DNA of 64,000 bases from Ursus arctos (GCF_023065955.2 NW_026622763.1:82255299-82319298); one strand, 5' to 3'; shown: positions 11,490 to 24,509, numbered from the stretch's first letter. Numbers and translations: made by a program. The notes: a model not told the origin generated them from the letters alone.

Positions 11490-12305
11490 TAAAAAAGAAG
11501 AAAGAAAGACCATTCTCAACTCCACAAATTTGTCTCCGTCAAGTGGCAGTTTCTTCAGCTCCAAGGTAGAGGCTCGCAGCCTCAGCCTGTCCCCCTCCCT
11601 AGAAGCTGGAAAGTCTGTATGGTCGGAAACTTCGTTCAGTCACTATTGCTGTGGCTGGTGGGGCTTTTTGTCTCCCATCCTTTATCCTGAGTTCATCCTT
11701 CAGGCTATTTCCTGAAGTGGGAGGCATTGAGAAAATAGATAACCGATCATGCAAATTTCCACCAAAAAATGTGTTCTTGACCTCACTGAGGACAAAGCAT
11801 GGGCCTAATATGGGAAGAGAAGGCGCAAGACTAGATGGGCAGGGAACTGTTCGCTATCAGGGAGCTCGGGCGTTAAAAACAGGACGCGCAGAGTGACAAC
11901 GGCCGGTCATTCTCTTCCTTCTGGGAGTTGCTTGGTGATGGGCCCAGTGACTTGTACACGGTTGGTAAATGGTTACTATTGCTCAGTGGCCCACGGGTGC
12001 TTCACTCTGGGCAAATTCAAGAACTTGAAAGATCAGTGGAAATAAAAGAACATCAATATTTGCCTTTGTAGTAGGCTGCTCCTGCTTTTAAGTCTCCAGA
12101 CCTTACGATATTTATTTGTGGTGCCTGAATATGGTAATACACTATTTTATCTTTTCTTGGTCACACACAAAAAAGAAAGTAACACAAATGGAAAAAATAT
12201 TAAGCTACCATGTACAAAAATACTAAAATACAAAAAAAAGTAGAAACTGAAATAATTTTGGCCCAGAACAAGTAGTCTCTATGACATCAGAGTTAAGTAT
12301 CGTTC
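11490..12305. other. Intergenic, no gene recognised
   Basis: Short open frames at 11530-11896 overlap in two phases without any motif. 12100-12260 is AT-rich. I see nothing supportable. Confidence 0.4.
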
Positions 12306-12307
12306 TT

Positions 12308-12690
12308 AACGGACCATCCTTCCAGCTAATATAACGAAATACTGCAGACTAAGTAGCTTATAAACCACAGGAATGTATTTATCATTGTTATGGCGGCTGG
12401 GAAGTCCAAGATCACAGCACCAGCGGATTTGGTGTCTGGTTAAGGACGGCTTCCTCATAGAAGACAACTCTTCCCTGTGTCCTCACATGGCAGAAGGGGC
12501 AAGGTCATTCCTTGGGGTCTCTTTGATAAGGCTCCAATCCCTTCCCTCGTGAGTCCTCTAGGCTCCTGATCTAATCACCGTCCAATGGTGATTGGGATCT
12601 CCTAATCACCTCCTGATATCATCATCTTGGCGGGTGAGGATTTCAACAGGAATTTTGGTGACACACAAACATTCGGACCACGGCATGGAT
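12308..12690 (-). repeat. Ancient interspersed repeat (DNA-transposon or LTR type, unassigned)
   Basis: Common mammalian repeat text is visible: agcttataaaccacaggaat, ggctgggaagtccaagatca, ttccctgtgtcctcacatgg and gatttcaacaggaattttgg, then gacacacaaacattcgg. I recognise it as repetitive but cannot give the family with confidence; orientation is by guess. Confidence 0.6.
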
Positions 12691-13680
12691 CTTTCTCGTG
12701 TGACAGCACTGGAATGGTTAAAATTGTAGAGATCCTCAACCACAGCTTTCTCTTTACAGGGAATCCCAATACACCCCAGCTTGATGTCAGTACCTTTCCA
12801 GCAACAGAGGAATTTAATAGTTTTAATATCCAAGCACTTTATCTAAACAATATCCATTCCTCCATCCCCAAAGAACCTCAATTTTACATGGGATGGCAAT
12901 GCCCCCAGGTAAAAGAAAAAGACTTTATTTCCCACTCTCTTTTGTGGTTTGGAGTCACCAGATGACAAGTTCTAGCCAAGGGGATGTAAACAGAAATCTG
13001 GTGGATGAGGCTTCTCGGAAAGTTAGTGTTTTCCTCATCAAAAGGGACAGATTTGGTTTGGAGAGCATTTTGCCTTTGCTTTCGGTGCTCCCTCTTGCAT
13101 ATGATGTCAGCACGGGAGCCTGAGGTTTGGCAGCTGTTCTGTGAGCTTAAGGGCAAAAGACAAAAGGGAAGGATGTTGGTGCAGAACACCAGGGGGAGCG
13201 TGCATCAGTGACAGCAACACACAGCGGCTCTCCCAGCCCTGAGCTGCCGGTTACACGGAAAAACACTCTTCCTCGCTCGCTTAAACCTTTCGGTCGGCTT
13301 CCTGGCACATGCAGTGAGAGCATAATCCTACCTGATGAAAGAAACTACAGTCCTCTCTTCGGAGGAGAATTAGAAAAAAGAGAGACCTACAGTCTGGCAT
13401 TCAGTTCCACAGCCAGATTGACCAGAATTATTCAAACCAGTAGTAGACCAAGAGCAGAGCGATGGGAACGACAACGAAACCAGCTGAAGTCGTCTGCCCT
13501 TTATTATCGCCATGCGCCAGCAAATGTCAACGACGTCAGTGATAAAATACTTCTCGCTGAAAAATCTTTGGCCTGAATCTTCCACAATTGCTGAGGTTAC
13601 TGAGTTTTAAAAATTTGCATGAAAACTTGAACATTGCACATTTTATTATTACTTATCTTTTAGTAAACATTGAGTTCTTT
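12691..13680. other. Unique sequence with a 122-codon open frame of no known family
   Basis: Holds the frame 13208-13576 plus (122 residues, Ser/Arg-rich, no signal peptide, membrane segment or recognisable fold). It starts without a splice or promoter context and is open partly on the other strand too. It is probably chance, but a lncRNA exon cannot be excluded. Confidence 0.3.
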
Positions 13681-13865
13681 TTAAAATAAGATTCTTATTT
13701 ATTTGAGAGAGAGAGAGAGAACACCAGTGGAGGAGGGGCAGAGGGAGAGGGAGAAGCAGGATCCCTGATGAGCAGGGAGCCGGATGCAGGGCTCGATCCC
13801 AGAACCTTGAGATCATGACTTGCGCCAAAGGCAGACGCTTAACCGACTGAGCCACCTAGGCGCCC
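13681..13865 (-). repeat. SINEC, antisense
   Basis: Ends accgactgagccacctaggcgccc. Flanked by tagtaaacattgag before and tagtaaatgggc after. Confidence 0.9.
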
Positions 13866-14263
13866 TAGTAAATGGGCTCGACGTGGACTTTAATTACAAG
13901 AATTCCCAGTTGTACACTGAGCTTCCAACAGCACGTGGGGACACACAGGCTCATTTCAAAGGTAACTTTATAATGGTTCAGGATTGTTCCAGTCACATTA
14001 GGGGTCCAGTTGGTGTTTCCAGCCCCTGCGGTTCTACAAATGCCTGTGTTTATGCAGCAGATTTGAAATAAGTAATAACAACAGTGATTACAAAGACAAG
14101 GCATCAGAACATGAGTTCAGTTCCGTTCTGTAATCCCTTGTGAGTACTTGGATTTGGGGTATTTAAAAGATAAAACGGTGATACAGTACAAACTGCAAGG
14201 TGGATATTTTTTTATTAGAAAGCACAAAATTTAAATGTCTTACTGAGTTTGAATAGTATCTTT

Positions 14264-14429
14264 ATAAAAATTTCTTTTTAAGTAGGCTCCAAGGATATTA
14301 TCTTTATAAATTTTTTTTTAAGTAAGCCCCACAACTGGCATGGAGCCCAATATGGGACGACCCTGAGATCAAGACCTGAGCTGAGATCAAGAGTCGGATG
14401 CTTAACCAACTGAGCCACCCAAGTGTCCC
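14264..14429 (-). repeat. Old tRNA-derived SINE, antisense, with duplicated tail end
   Basis: ttttttttaagtaagcccca and ccaactgagccacccaagtg show the reverse SINE. A second short piece (tttaagtaggctccaaggat) lies just before it and repeats its 3' portion. Confidence 0.75.
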
Positions 14430-14720
14430 AAATGTTATCTTTAAAATAGAAATTTCTTCTTGTTTTTAATTTGTCTTTTAAAATTATTATTAAATCATAA
14501 TGCTATTATTCATTATGTGAGCAACCAATACATAGGTACAAGGGTTTGAGTTTTTTTCCTTGCCAAAAAAATCCCACATTGTAATTAAAAAGTGGTAATT
14601 CATATTCTTTATTTGTGTATTACATGTATAAAATTCAGTAAACTGTGTTTACTTTCTGCATTTATTTTCTGACCATTATTATTGTTTTATTTAAGGATTA
14701 TTACTGAAAATAATTTTGCC

Positions 14721-14910
14721 AGGGACCCTGGGTGGCTCCGTCAGTGAAGCGTCTGCCTTTGGCTGAGGTCATGATTCCAAGGTCCTGGGATCGAGCCCCT
14801 CGTTGGTCTCCCTGCCCAGCAGGGATCTGCTTCTCCCTCTCTCTCTGCCCCCCTGCTCATGCTCTCTCTCTCTCTCTCAAATAAATAAATAAAATATTTT
14901 TTTAAAAAGA
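14721..14910 (+). repeat. SINEC, sense
   Basis: Head agggaccctgggtggctccg, tail aaataaataaataaaatatt. Confidence 0.9.
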
Positions 14911-16553
14911 TAATAATGCTGCCATATAGTGGGTGGAGACGTTAACGAATAATCTTCCGCTGGTTACCACTATCTCAGTGTTAATTGATTTTAGCCCTCA
15001 CCACCGATGGTTTCATTCCATGACTTACCAGTTCATACGTTTGTTAGGGGCCATGTGAAGTAATTTTTGAAAAGGGTACATAGGTCGTGTTCTCTCTGAG
15101 TGCTTGGGAATTAAAGTCTTCACATTATCTTTCCCTAAGGTGATTAGATTCCAACCTCACTCCTTAACATCCTATAAGCATTGCCTCATTGTCCTTAGGA
15201 ATTGTGTGTGGCAGAGAAAGAAAAGCTTGTGACAAATCTAATTTTTTAATTTGTTTGTTTTGGGTACTTTTTTTTTAAAGGAGAAAATGGATATGGTAGC
15301 ATTTCCCCCCCATTTACCCTATGGTTCAAAAATTTTGTCCGTGTGTTTAGATGTGGGTTTCTCTTGATCCATTTCGCCTGGGATGCGGTTTAGCACTTCT
15401 GATCTGGTTAAACATCTGCATTCACACATCCGTTCACTATCTTTATCTCAGATCTATGTTACAACAGTCCTGATGTATTTTTTTCCCTGACATAACTGAA
15501 GGATGCAGTGCAGCCCAACCAGCAGTCACTCATTACTGTGATTTAAAGGCACATCCGTCCTTCTAGAGCAATCCCTGTCCCTCACCCACCACCCTCGAGG
15601 GAGAATCACTCTCCTAGCCCATCTCTGGCTACTGTGTCTTTCCCATCGTTCTGGGTTTTTCTTAAGGAACACCAGGTGACTCTCTTCTTTGCTCTCCATC
15701 CTCCCTTTCTGTCATCTTAACTGTTTCATCTCTTTGCCCTCCCCTCTCTACTTTGAGAGTGACTTAACTTGTCTTCGATGTCACTACAGCATCCTTTTTA
15801 CCATGCCTCCCAGGTTTTTTCCTTAATTTCAGCATTCTGTTTTAATTTCCTTTCCATCTTTCCTCCTCACATCGCCCTTCCTTTAAAAATCTGGCTGCAT
15901 TTTTATTTCATCCAAATGTGTTCTCATTTTATTCTCTTCTTTTCATAACACATAACCCTTCCCTTGTTAAGCGTCCATCTTGGGCCCATGAGGGCCATCA
16001 GTTCCCTGAAGTTTTCTTCTGTATCCTACAGGGTATCAGTTCTTGGCGCAAGCTCTTCCCAGGAGTCTGCTTAAAGTTGTTTCCTTTCTCGTATTCCGCA
16101 GAAGTTTTGTGTGAAGCTGCAGTGTTTTGCTCTCCTTCCTCATCCTTGAATAAAGCAAGCCATGTCCAGACTGAAGCTTTCTCACCAGGCATGCTCTGGA
16201 ATCCACTCCCTGTGAAGGGGAATAATGCTTGAATCCTCTCCCCAGGTACAAACGGAGGAGAGATCACACACACACAGCTCTCACATCAATTTCCAGGCTT
16301 TTGCTAGCTTTCACCTGTGCTGCCTCCTACGTGACATCTTTCCCTGGTGCCCACTCCTTGATTATGCCTCAGCCCATTCCATCCCGTCCTTCCCCTTGGA
16401 ACTAACACTATACCAAATTTCTCATCATCCTTTTCTTACTTTTATTTCTATACAGTTTTATCACCTATGTGGTAATGCATCCCTAAACAATTTAATTAGT
16501 ATTGACTTTTATTAACTTCATTTGAATGGAAGTTTATGTTTTCTGTGACTTGC
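14911..16553. other. Intergenic, partly pyrimidine-rich, no gene recognised
   Basis: 15560-16500 is C/T-rich and resembles a degraded LINE 3' region. The open frames at 15918-16273 oppose each other on both strands. Nothing else is seen. Confidence 0.4.
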
Positions 16554-16747
16554 TTTTTTTTTTTTTAAGATTTTATTTATTTATGTGACAGAGAGACAGC
16601 TAGTGAGAGAGGGAACACAGCAGGGGAGTGGGAGAGGAAGAAGCAGGCTCCCAGCGGAGGAGCCTGATGCAGGACTCGATCGCAGAACGCTGGGATCACG
16701 CCCTGAGCCGAAGGCAGACGCCCAACGACTGTGCCACCCAGGCGCCA
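16554..16747 (-). repeat. SINEC, arctoid-type subfamily, antisense
   Basis: Contains tgtgacagagagacagctag and the reverse of the ctccgctgggagcctgc section. The target duplication is ctgtgacttgctt before and ctgtgacttgttt after. Confidence 0.9.
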
Positions 16748-16794
16748 CCTGTGACTTGTTTCTTTCTCCCTCGAGCGAATGCATCAGCGCCCTC

Positions 16795-17265
16795 AGTCAC
16801 ACAGGCAGTCTCCTGCAGTTGATAAAGTTGAGTTTATTATTCATTATGGGAAGGGAGAGCACACACCAGGGGAAAGCAGGGGGCATCTCAAGAACAGAGT
16901 TTCTGATTCCTTATAGGCACTGAGCTTGTGTTAGGTGATTTGGGGGAGAGCTTAAAGCAGTGGGGCTTTGCTCTGGTTTGGATAACCCTGATCAGGAAGC
17001 CAGGGTTATTCTGCTAGCTATTGGGTATCACGCCGAATCTCACCTCCAAGAAAGGAAGACAAGACTGAGGGTAAAGCTCTAACTGGAAAAGCAGCCACAG
17101 TCACTCATATCCATTCTGTGAAAGAATATTTGGTCATTGTTGCGGTTTGGGCAATATTTGTGTTTTGTTGGAGGTCAGGCGGGAGAACAGAGTAGTTTTG
17201 GTTTTGTCTTGATCTGTCATGGTCACAGAGGGGCTTTGCCTGATGTTGTACTGGGCGAAATTATC
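16795..17265 (-). repeat. Unassigned LTR-like element, copy A
   Basis: Shares ordered blocks with 44,745-45,115: aaagttgagtttatt, then cttgtgttaggtgatttggg, then a ...tttggtca... block and a ...cacagagg... block. Read in reverse, the first block supplies AATAAA, which fits an antisense solo LTR. It carries no protein-coding sequence. Family not identified. Confidence 0.45.
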
Positions 17266-17899
17266 TACGTTCCACAGGACACCGAGGCCTACCTGTGAGC
17301 GGCCGAAGGCACCAGACTGGCTCCTGGATATCGGGGGTGGCACTTCTCTTTCTCAAATGTTGATGTGATGGGTCTGTGTCATTACATGCAGCTCTCGTTT
17401 ATTCATTTTCACCACTCACGAGTGTTCTACTCCACACTCATCACAATGCATCGATGTGGCTTCCAACACAACCGTATTTTTCGATGGACATCTGACGTGT
17501 GTATAAATAGGGCTGTGACAAATGACACCCCAGCGGCCCATGGCTTGATTTTTCTGATGCTTTCAGCTTAATGTGGTGCATGGGAATGGCAAGCCCCAGA
17601 ATTCATGGCAGCGTTCTTCCTCTTTGCTACCGCCTCAGCCCTTGACTTAGGGGGACCAGACCTTTCACGGTGCCACACACTTTCAGTTTCATTTATAATT
17701 GGGGATTCTTGAAAAGTTTTGAATGGAGCCCTAAGGAGTGAAGGTAAAGACAGAGGAGAGGCAGAGAATGATCTATAGGGTCCTGATCAGGGGAGGAAAG
17801 ACGACATCCAGAGCCTACGTGAAGGCGTTGGTGTCTCTTCCGCTGTAGAGTAAACCACAAAGACAGGAATTCCTGGAGGGGGGAAGGGGAAGTAATTGT
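17266..17899. other. Intergenic, no gene recognised
   Basis: 17350-17530 looks like degraded antisense LINE 3' sequence; the rest is unremarkable. Confidence 0.35.
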
Positions 17900-18245
17900 A
17901 ATTACTGTATTGGGCTGGGGTGGTCAGGGAAGGCTCTAGGGAAGACGCTGGGTTGAAGTTGGATCTCGAAGTAAGGCTGTGATAGAGAAGGGCAGAAAGG
18001 AAGGGGGACGGGCCGATCTAGGGATAAGGCAAAAATGGTGAACATCAAACAGTAATGCAAGTATGGAGGGTAACCTTGTGGGTGGTGACAGTGGAACGAG
18101 ATTTACGTGAGACTGAGGAAGACTTGATACCCAAGCTAACAGTGAAGTCTTCCTCCCTTGAAAGAGTTTGAAGGCATTTGTGGAAGGAAGTGATGTGATG
18201 AAACCCATGTTTAAAGACAGTGGTGTCATCAACAGTGTTTCAAAC
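17900..18245 (+). repeat. Ancient interspersed repeat, family unassigned (copy 2 of 4)
   Basis: ggtcagggaaggctctaggg, later ggaagtgatgtgatg. Same family pattern as 8.7, 31.6 and 62.5 kb. The 98-residue minus frame here is its shadow. Confidence 0.5.
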
Positions 18246-18519
18246 TAGATTGGACTAGGGTCTGGGCATGTGCAGTCTAGACATCCGTGAGTTAGAATGA
18301 GAAAGCAGCGTCAGGTTTTAGGGACCCTTTACGGCTTCAGCCCAATGCTTTCAATCAGCAATAGAGACAGTAGACCCTAACGCCTACAAACTAAACACCA
18401 ACCTCCCCCTTCCCAAAAAACGCTACCTTGTTCTACAAGAGTGTTTGTCTATTTGCTGTCGAGTAGCCAATCAGGAGGCAGTTTAGTGTGGTGGAAAGAA
18501 TATTTTTTAGAAAAATGAA

Positions 18520-18900
18520 AACCTTCAAATGTTTGGAAAAATACAAGGACTAATATAACAAATACATTTGTGCCCACTGTCAGAATAAACAAATGTTAAT
18601 ATTGTGTGATATTTGCTTTTGATATTTTATTAAGAAAATGTAGTTTGAACCTACTTCCATTCTCCTCTTTCCATCTTCATAGGTAAGCACAATCACACAT
18701 TTGATGTTGACCCTTTCCTGCGATTTTTCTAAATAAAAAATTCTAAATAAAAAATTTTAAAAATATTTAAGATGTACAACACAATGATTTGATATACATA
18801 TACATAGTGAAATGGTTACTAAGTCAAGCTAATTAACATACCATCTCACATAGCTATTTTTTTGTGATGAGTCCCTGAAATCTTTAAATACCCACTTTTT
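18520..18900 (+). mobile_element. L1 fragment, sense
   Basis: atttaagatgtacaacacaa, ttgatatacatatacatagt and aattaacataccatctcaca are L1 3' text. Confidence 0.6.
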
Positions 18901-19087
18901 ATTTTTTTAAATTTTTATTTATTTATTTGAGAGAGGGAGAGCATGGGCATGAGTGGGGGGAGGGGCAGAGGAAGAAGCAGACTCCCGACTGAGCAGGGAG
19001 CCTGATGCAGGGCTGGATCCTAGGACCCTGAGATCATGACCTGAGCCTAAAGCAGACGATTAACCAACTGAGTCACGTAGGTATCCA
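18901..19087 (-). repeat. SINEC, antisense
   Basis: Ends aaccaactgagtcacgtaggtatcc. The flanks tacccactttttat and tatccactttttga suggest the target duplication. Confidence 0.9.
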
Positions 19088-19129
19088 CTATCCACTTTTT
19101 GAATATATGCAAGAAACTCTGTTTCTACC

Positions 19130-19315
19130 ACTTAGTAGCTATGGAATCTTAGGAAGTTACTTAATCCTACCTGTGTTTCTCAGTGCCGTCATCTATAAAA
19201 TGGAGGTAATAATAGTAAGAAAAACTATAGGGTTGCAAAGAGGATTAGGTGGGTTATCGCATGTAAAGCACTTGAAAGAGTGGTACATAGCAAGCACTCA
19301 ATAATCTTATTTTGA
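19130..19315 (+). repeat. MIR, sense
   Basis: ggaagttacttaatcctacc, tcatctataaaatggaggta, agcaagcactcaataatctt. Confidence 0.8.
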
Positions 19316-19319
19316 TTGT

Positions 19320-19625
19320 TTTCTTGGAGATCTTTCCATGTCAGCCCATATAACTCCATGATATTTTGAAAAGGCTGTATAATACTCCCTTAAATGGCAA
19401 CTCCAGAGTTTCGGATTTTCCTACTGCACACAATATTCTTCTGTATGCAACTTGCCAAGTTTTTGCAAATACAAATATGGTTGATTTTTTGAGTTTGAAT
19501 TGCTGAATTCATTTAAATTTTGAAAGGTATTGCTAAGTCCTTCGCCAAAACGGTGTGCCAATTTGCACTCCCACCATTACTGAGCTTTGTAATCTGATAA
19601 GCAAATTCATATATCTCATTGTTTT
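19320..19625 (-). mobile_element. L1M-type fragment, antisense
   Basis: ggagatctttccatgtcagc and gccaatttgcactcccacca are antisense L1 3' text. Confidence 0.65.
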
Positions 19626-20125
19626 CTTAAATAAGACTTAAAAAACACAGTTTCATTGAGATGTAATTAACATACCAGACAACTCACCCACTTAATGTGC
19701 ACAATTCAGTGGTTTGAGTGCATTCACAAAATCACGCAACCATCATCACACTCAATTTTCATGACCTCAAAAACAACAACAACAAAACAAAGCTCTGTAT
19801 CCATTAACAGTCACTCCCTTTTCCCCTGATTCTCAATCCCCCAGTCCTAGGCAACTAGTAATCTATTCTTAGTCTCACTGTATTTGTCTATTCTGGGGAT
19901 TTCATGTAACTGGAATCATACGACATGTGCTCTTTTGTGTCTGGCTTCTCTCACTTAATATAGTGTTTTCAGGGTTCATCCACGTTGTAGCATTTATCAG
20001 TACTTCATTCCTCTTTCTAGCTGAATAATATTCCATGGTATGGATATACCATATTTGGTTTATCTATTCACCAGTTGATGAGCAATTGGATAGTTTATGC
20101 TTTTTGGATATTATAAATAATGCTA

Positions 20126-20285
20126 TTTTTTTTTTTAGAAAAAGAGAGAGAGCATGAGGGGGACAGAGGGACAAGCAGATTCCCCACTGAGCTCAGAGCC
20201 CCACGTGGGGCTGGATCCCAGGACCCTGAGATCGTGACCTGAGCCCAAGTCAGATACATAACTGACTGAGCCAGCCAGGTGCCCC
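20126..20285 (-). repeat. SINEC, antisense, nested in L1
   Basis: Ends actgactgagccagccaggtgcccc. Flanked by taaataatgctattttt and taaatgatgctactttt. Confidence 0.85.
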
Positions 20286-20358
20286 TAAATGATGCTACTT
20301 TTTATTGCTAAATAATATTTTGTTGTATGGATATACTCCTTGTTTTTGATAATTATTA

Positions 20359-20551
20359 TTTTTTTAAGATTTCATTCATTTATCAGAGAGAGAGCATGAG
20401 AACAAGCAGGGGGAGCAGCAGGCAGTGGGAGAAGCAGGCTTCCTGCTGAGCAAGGAGCCCGATGTAGGACTCAGGACTTGATCCCAGGACCCCAGGATCA
20501 CGACTTGAGCGGAAGGCAGATGCTTAACTGACTGAGCCACCCAGGCATCCC
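20359..20551 (-). repeat. SINEC, antisense, nested in L1
   Basis: Ends actgactgagccacccaggcatccc. Flanked by tgataattattattttt and tgatatgtaattattt. Confidence 0.9.
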
Positions 20552-21329
20552 TTGATATGTAATTATTTAATTGTGAAAGAGATGAAGATTTTAATATATT
20601 TGACCATTTTTCTTCTGATTTGATTTGACTTGTTGAGTTGTACCATGTGTTGTATATTAATGATAATTTCTCTGCCAAGTGTATTGCAATATTTTTTTCC
20701 AGTTCGTATGTGTTCAAATTTGTTTTTCTCTTCAAGACTTTAGGATTACACGTCTTAGAAAGTGTTTTTGTATGCCAAGATTATTCACCAAATAATAAAT
20801 TCACTGAAGTTTTCATCTACTAATAACTTTATTTTTTATGTTGAAAATCTTTAAATCTTCTGAAAATTATTTTGCATATAAAGAGTATGGTGAAAGACCA
20901 TCTTATTTTTTCATTCCTAGCCAGTTTACCTGCCACTATTTATTAACTAATACGTCTTCTCTCCTCCTCACCTCCCATAAATTTGATCCATCTACCTTTT
21001 CACACATTAAGTTCAATACATATTTGGATTTATTTCTGATCATTGTATTCTATTTAGCTATTTCTTCTCTAGAATAAAATATGTTGATTATTGTAACTTT
21101 ATAAGACATTTAAAATATGGTCATACTAATAACTTCCCTAGTTTTTTTCAGAATTTTTCTAATTACCCATTTCCATTTCCTAATGAACTTTAGTACTATT
21201 TTCTCAAGTTATAAAAAAAATCACCTTGGTGTTTTATTTGGTTCCGCATTGAATTTATAGATCAATTAAGGAAATTAATGTTTTTATAATTGTGGAGAGT
21301 CTTCTCTCTTACTGCTATAGGCAAAGAGG

Positions 21330-21395
21330 GAAAATCTGAGGTGGAAAAGGAAGAGGAAGAAGAGGAGGAGGAAGAGGAAGTTAAGAAGAGACATT
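21330..21395. repeat. Polypurine GGA/GAA tract
   Basis: A near-pure purine run of about 55 bases built from gag, gaa and gga units. It accounts for the poly-Ser frame on the minus strand. Confidence 0.85.
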
Positions 21396-23207
21396 TGTCC
21401 TCATAATTCACACTTAAAATATAACAAATTGCATTTTCTCTCTGAATAGCACAAAACACTTTTAAAACATCACCCCGGTCTCTAAAATAGCCCATGCAAT
21501 TACTATTTCTAATTTATAGACTGCAAGTTCAAGGCAGAATCTTGGCCAAGTTCTTTAAGTTTTATATATTTATTCTTAAATGATTTCCTTTCTTTTGAAT
21601 ATTTATGAAGAACTGAGTATAAATCTTTCCTGCCTTTAGGCTTTTGGCAGCTTCTGCCAGAGTCATGTGAAGTAATGGATGGGGTTAATAGAAAAGCTAT
21701 ATTTATACACACAGACGCATGACTCTAATTGATGGGGACTGTGTTCTAAGTTACTTTCTGTAGATTTTGACTTTTATCCCAACTTTGACTCTTATCCTAC
21801 TGTCAAAATGATTTCCAGATTATCCAAAGTGATAGGTAATAAACAGAAAAATAAATGAACGCTCATTCTTAGCTTCTCATACCTCTTAATTTTGAATAGT
21901 TCCCTTTGGAGAATCATAAAATTAAAGGTTATTTTCTTGCAATTTTTTTCCTCCTAAATATTTGGATAACACACTGGGGTGACTAAATGGATAGTTCAAA
22001 TCTACCACGAAGACAGCCAATCTGTAAAGCAAAGCTAAGAGAATGGAGAGTCCAAATGCACTTGGAGTACCTGGAAATTACACCTGGCAGCCGCAACCTT
22101 TTGTGCTTCTTTGTTGTACCGTATTTTCTGGCAGCAGGCTTTCAAGGGTACCTTTATTTCACTGATTACTAAATTAGTGTTGGATTTAATGAGGGAGATC
22201 TGTCCTTTTATTTGTGCCTTTTTTCCTTCTTCTTCTTACTTAAAAAAAAAAAAAGGATCAGCATCACAAAAGCTTTGTACATTTCTAGTTTGCTTTTGAT
22301 GATGTGACCATTTGCTCCCATCTATCTCCATGGTAATAAGCTTCCTCTACCCCCGCTCTTCGAAGCCTCAGCTACCTAGGAAGCTTCAGGACTGGAGTAG
22401 AGTTGCATGCTAAAATGATGCAGGGAAACAAATTGGTCTTTGTAAATAGGCCCCATCTTCAAAGCATTCGAATATTCTTCAAAATGTGATCCATTTTTTT
22501 CTTTGCTTGAAAACAGGTGTATTTGAGATAAAATATTCAAAAAATATTCGAAAGTAAAATTTCGCATCTCAAGAAATGCATGTCTGTAAGTGCCCAGATT
22601 CTACAACAAGACTTGGACAGGATTTTAAAACTGGAAGAAGCCTCAGACTTCATCTAGGACAGGATTTTTATTGAACATTTGAGGAAACTGAGGCTTAATA
22701 CAGTTCATTGTCTTGCATCTAACCATAATTTGGGACTTTTGTCTCCCAGGAACTATTTCCTCTGTTACCAATATTTCAGCAATAATTGATAACAAGTATT
22801 ATTAATTGTCAATAGTATTATTGTTATGAATGATATTAATAATAGCTATCAGTAGTATTAATAAGAGAAAATGCACAGAAGATGTGCTATAAAATGCAAG
22901 TAACTACTATTATGTTTGTGCTAGGCAACTTTTCCCTATAACCTGAGGTCTGTTAGGAGTTGATCCTTCAGATTTCAATCATGTTCTTTTTTTAATACAT
23001 TCATAGAAATCAATATTCCTAAAAGAGGATTTATAGATATATATGTGTATTTATACACTTACACATATGTGTATATATATAATATATAAATAAAATATTA
23101 ACAGTGGTAGCTTCTGAGGAGTGGTTATAGAGTTCTTTTTTATGATTTCCTGTATTTAAAATTTTCTATGTGAAAATATATTACTTTTAAGAAAAAAAGT
23201 CTTTGTA
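21396..23207. other. Intergenic, AT-rich, no gene recognised
   Basis: A short MIR-like scrap (tttgaggaaactgaggctta) lies at 22677-22700, and TATA/TGTG simple sequence at 23030-23090. Otherwise unique-looking, with no coding signal. Confidence 0.45.
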
Positions 23208-23401
23208 GGGGCACCTGGGTAGCACAGTCATTAAGCAGCTGCCTTCGGCTCAGGGCGTGATCCCGGCTTCTGGGATCGAGCCCCACGTCGGGCTCCTCCG
23301 CTGGGAGCCTGCGTCTTCCTCTCCCACTCCCCCCGCTTGTGTTCCCTCTCTCGCTGGCTGTCTCTCTGTCACATAAATAAATAAAAATCTTTAAAAAAAA
23401 A
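23208..23401 (+). repeat. SINEC, arctoid-type subfamily, sense, young
   Basis: Head ggggcacctgggtagcacag, then gctcctccgctgggagcctg. The flanks aaaaaagtctttg and aaaaaagtctttt are nearly identical target duplications. Confidence 0.9.
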
Positions 23402-24505
23402 GTCTTTTTAATTTTAGAGAGAAAATGTGTACATTTGATGCTTAAGAGCTAAATCATTCATACTTTGCCCAATCCCACTGTACTTTTCCTACAAAATGCA
23501 AAACAATTTATGGTTCACAGTAGCTGAAGGTATTCTGCCCTGCTCTACCTACTAAGACTTATTGCTGGGGCCCGGGATGTCTGCATTTCCTCATCATTCA
23601 CAAAATACGTGGGATTCTCACTTAGCCAGGAGAGAACAGACTGGAGAACCCAAGATCTTTATAAAGAATATCCCTTCACAGCTCTGTTTTGATCCAGATT
23701 TTGCTTATTATTTTAAGAGCTATTTTTAAGGTAAAGATAATATTAATGAGTCCTACAGAGAGCTTTTCACCTGAATACCTCGCAGGACTTCACAGGCCTT
23801 AACCCATCTATGATCTCATTAAGGTATATATTTGGTCTTAAAGGCTCATCATGGTTCTACAAACAAAACCCAAACTATCTATTGCTTTTAGGAAGTCACG
23901 GGAGAACCTCTGAGAACAGAGAGGTGTTCTCGAAGAACACAAGCAGTGCAGGAGGTGACACGGTGACAGTCCCCAGCACAGGGCCCCGTGTATGACAAAT
24001 GCTAAGAAAATGTTCCATGACTAAGCGGCTCCAATTCAGAGATTACATCAGGGCTTGATTATCTGTTCAGGTATCTGCCCCCCAGGTAACCAGTGCATTC
24101 TGATCATGCACCATCTGCCTGAACAGAGACAGTTGCATGTTGTAAGTTCATCTCTGTTTCTGACCATGCAAAACATTGCAAAGACTTAGTTTAACCTCAA
24201 TTTTTTTTCCTGCTTGATTACAGCTGAAATCAACTAGACCTAAACATCCTTTATTATCAACACTAATATTGATCAATTCCTTTGTATAGAAGGATCATGC
24301 TTGAGCCTTGAAGAAACTATCAAGTGCTCATTTACCATAGCTTCTTTTACACCTGACTTAACTCTCTTCCTGGGAAGAACTCTAATTGAATACTAGAGAA
24401 GAATGAGAAAAGAGTGTATCACTTATACTGAGATATTAAAAATTAATGGGAAGTAACCAAGTATCTTGAAATAATTATTAACCAAATATCTTGAAATAAT
24501 CCAAA
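23402..24505. other. Intergenic, no gene recognised
   Basis: Unique-looking sequence; 24410-24500 has two close copies of tatcttgaaataat. No coding signal. Confidence 0.4.
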
Positions 24506-24509
24506 ATAC

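Larger units (their letters stand above)
19640..21300 (-). mobile_element. L1 3' portion, antisense, with two nested SINEs
   Basis: Antisense L1 text runs through 19640-20120 (tttcattgagatgtaattaa, gaataatattccatggtatg, tctattcaccagttgatgag) and 20560-21300, ending gcattgaatttatagatcaatt. SINEs at 20126 and 20359 interrupt it. Reading frame is lost throughout. Confidence 0.75.
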
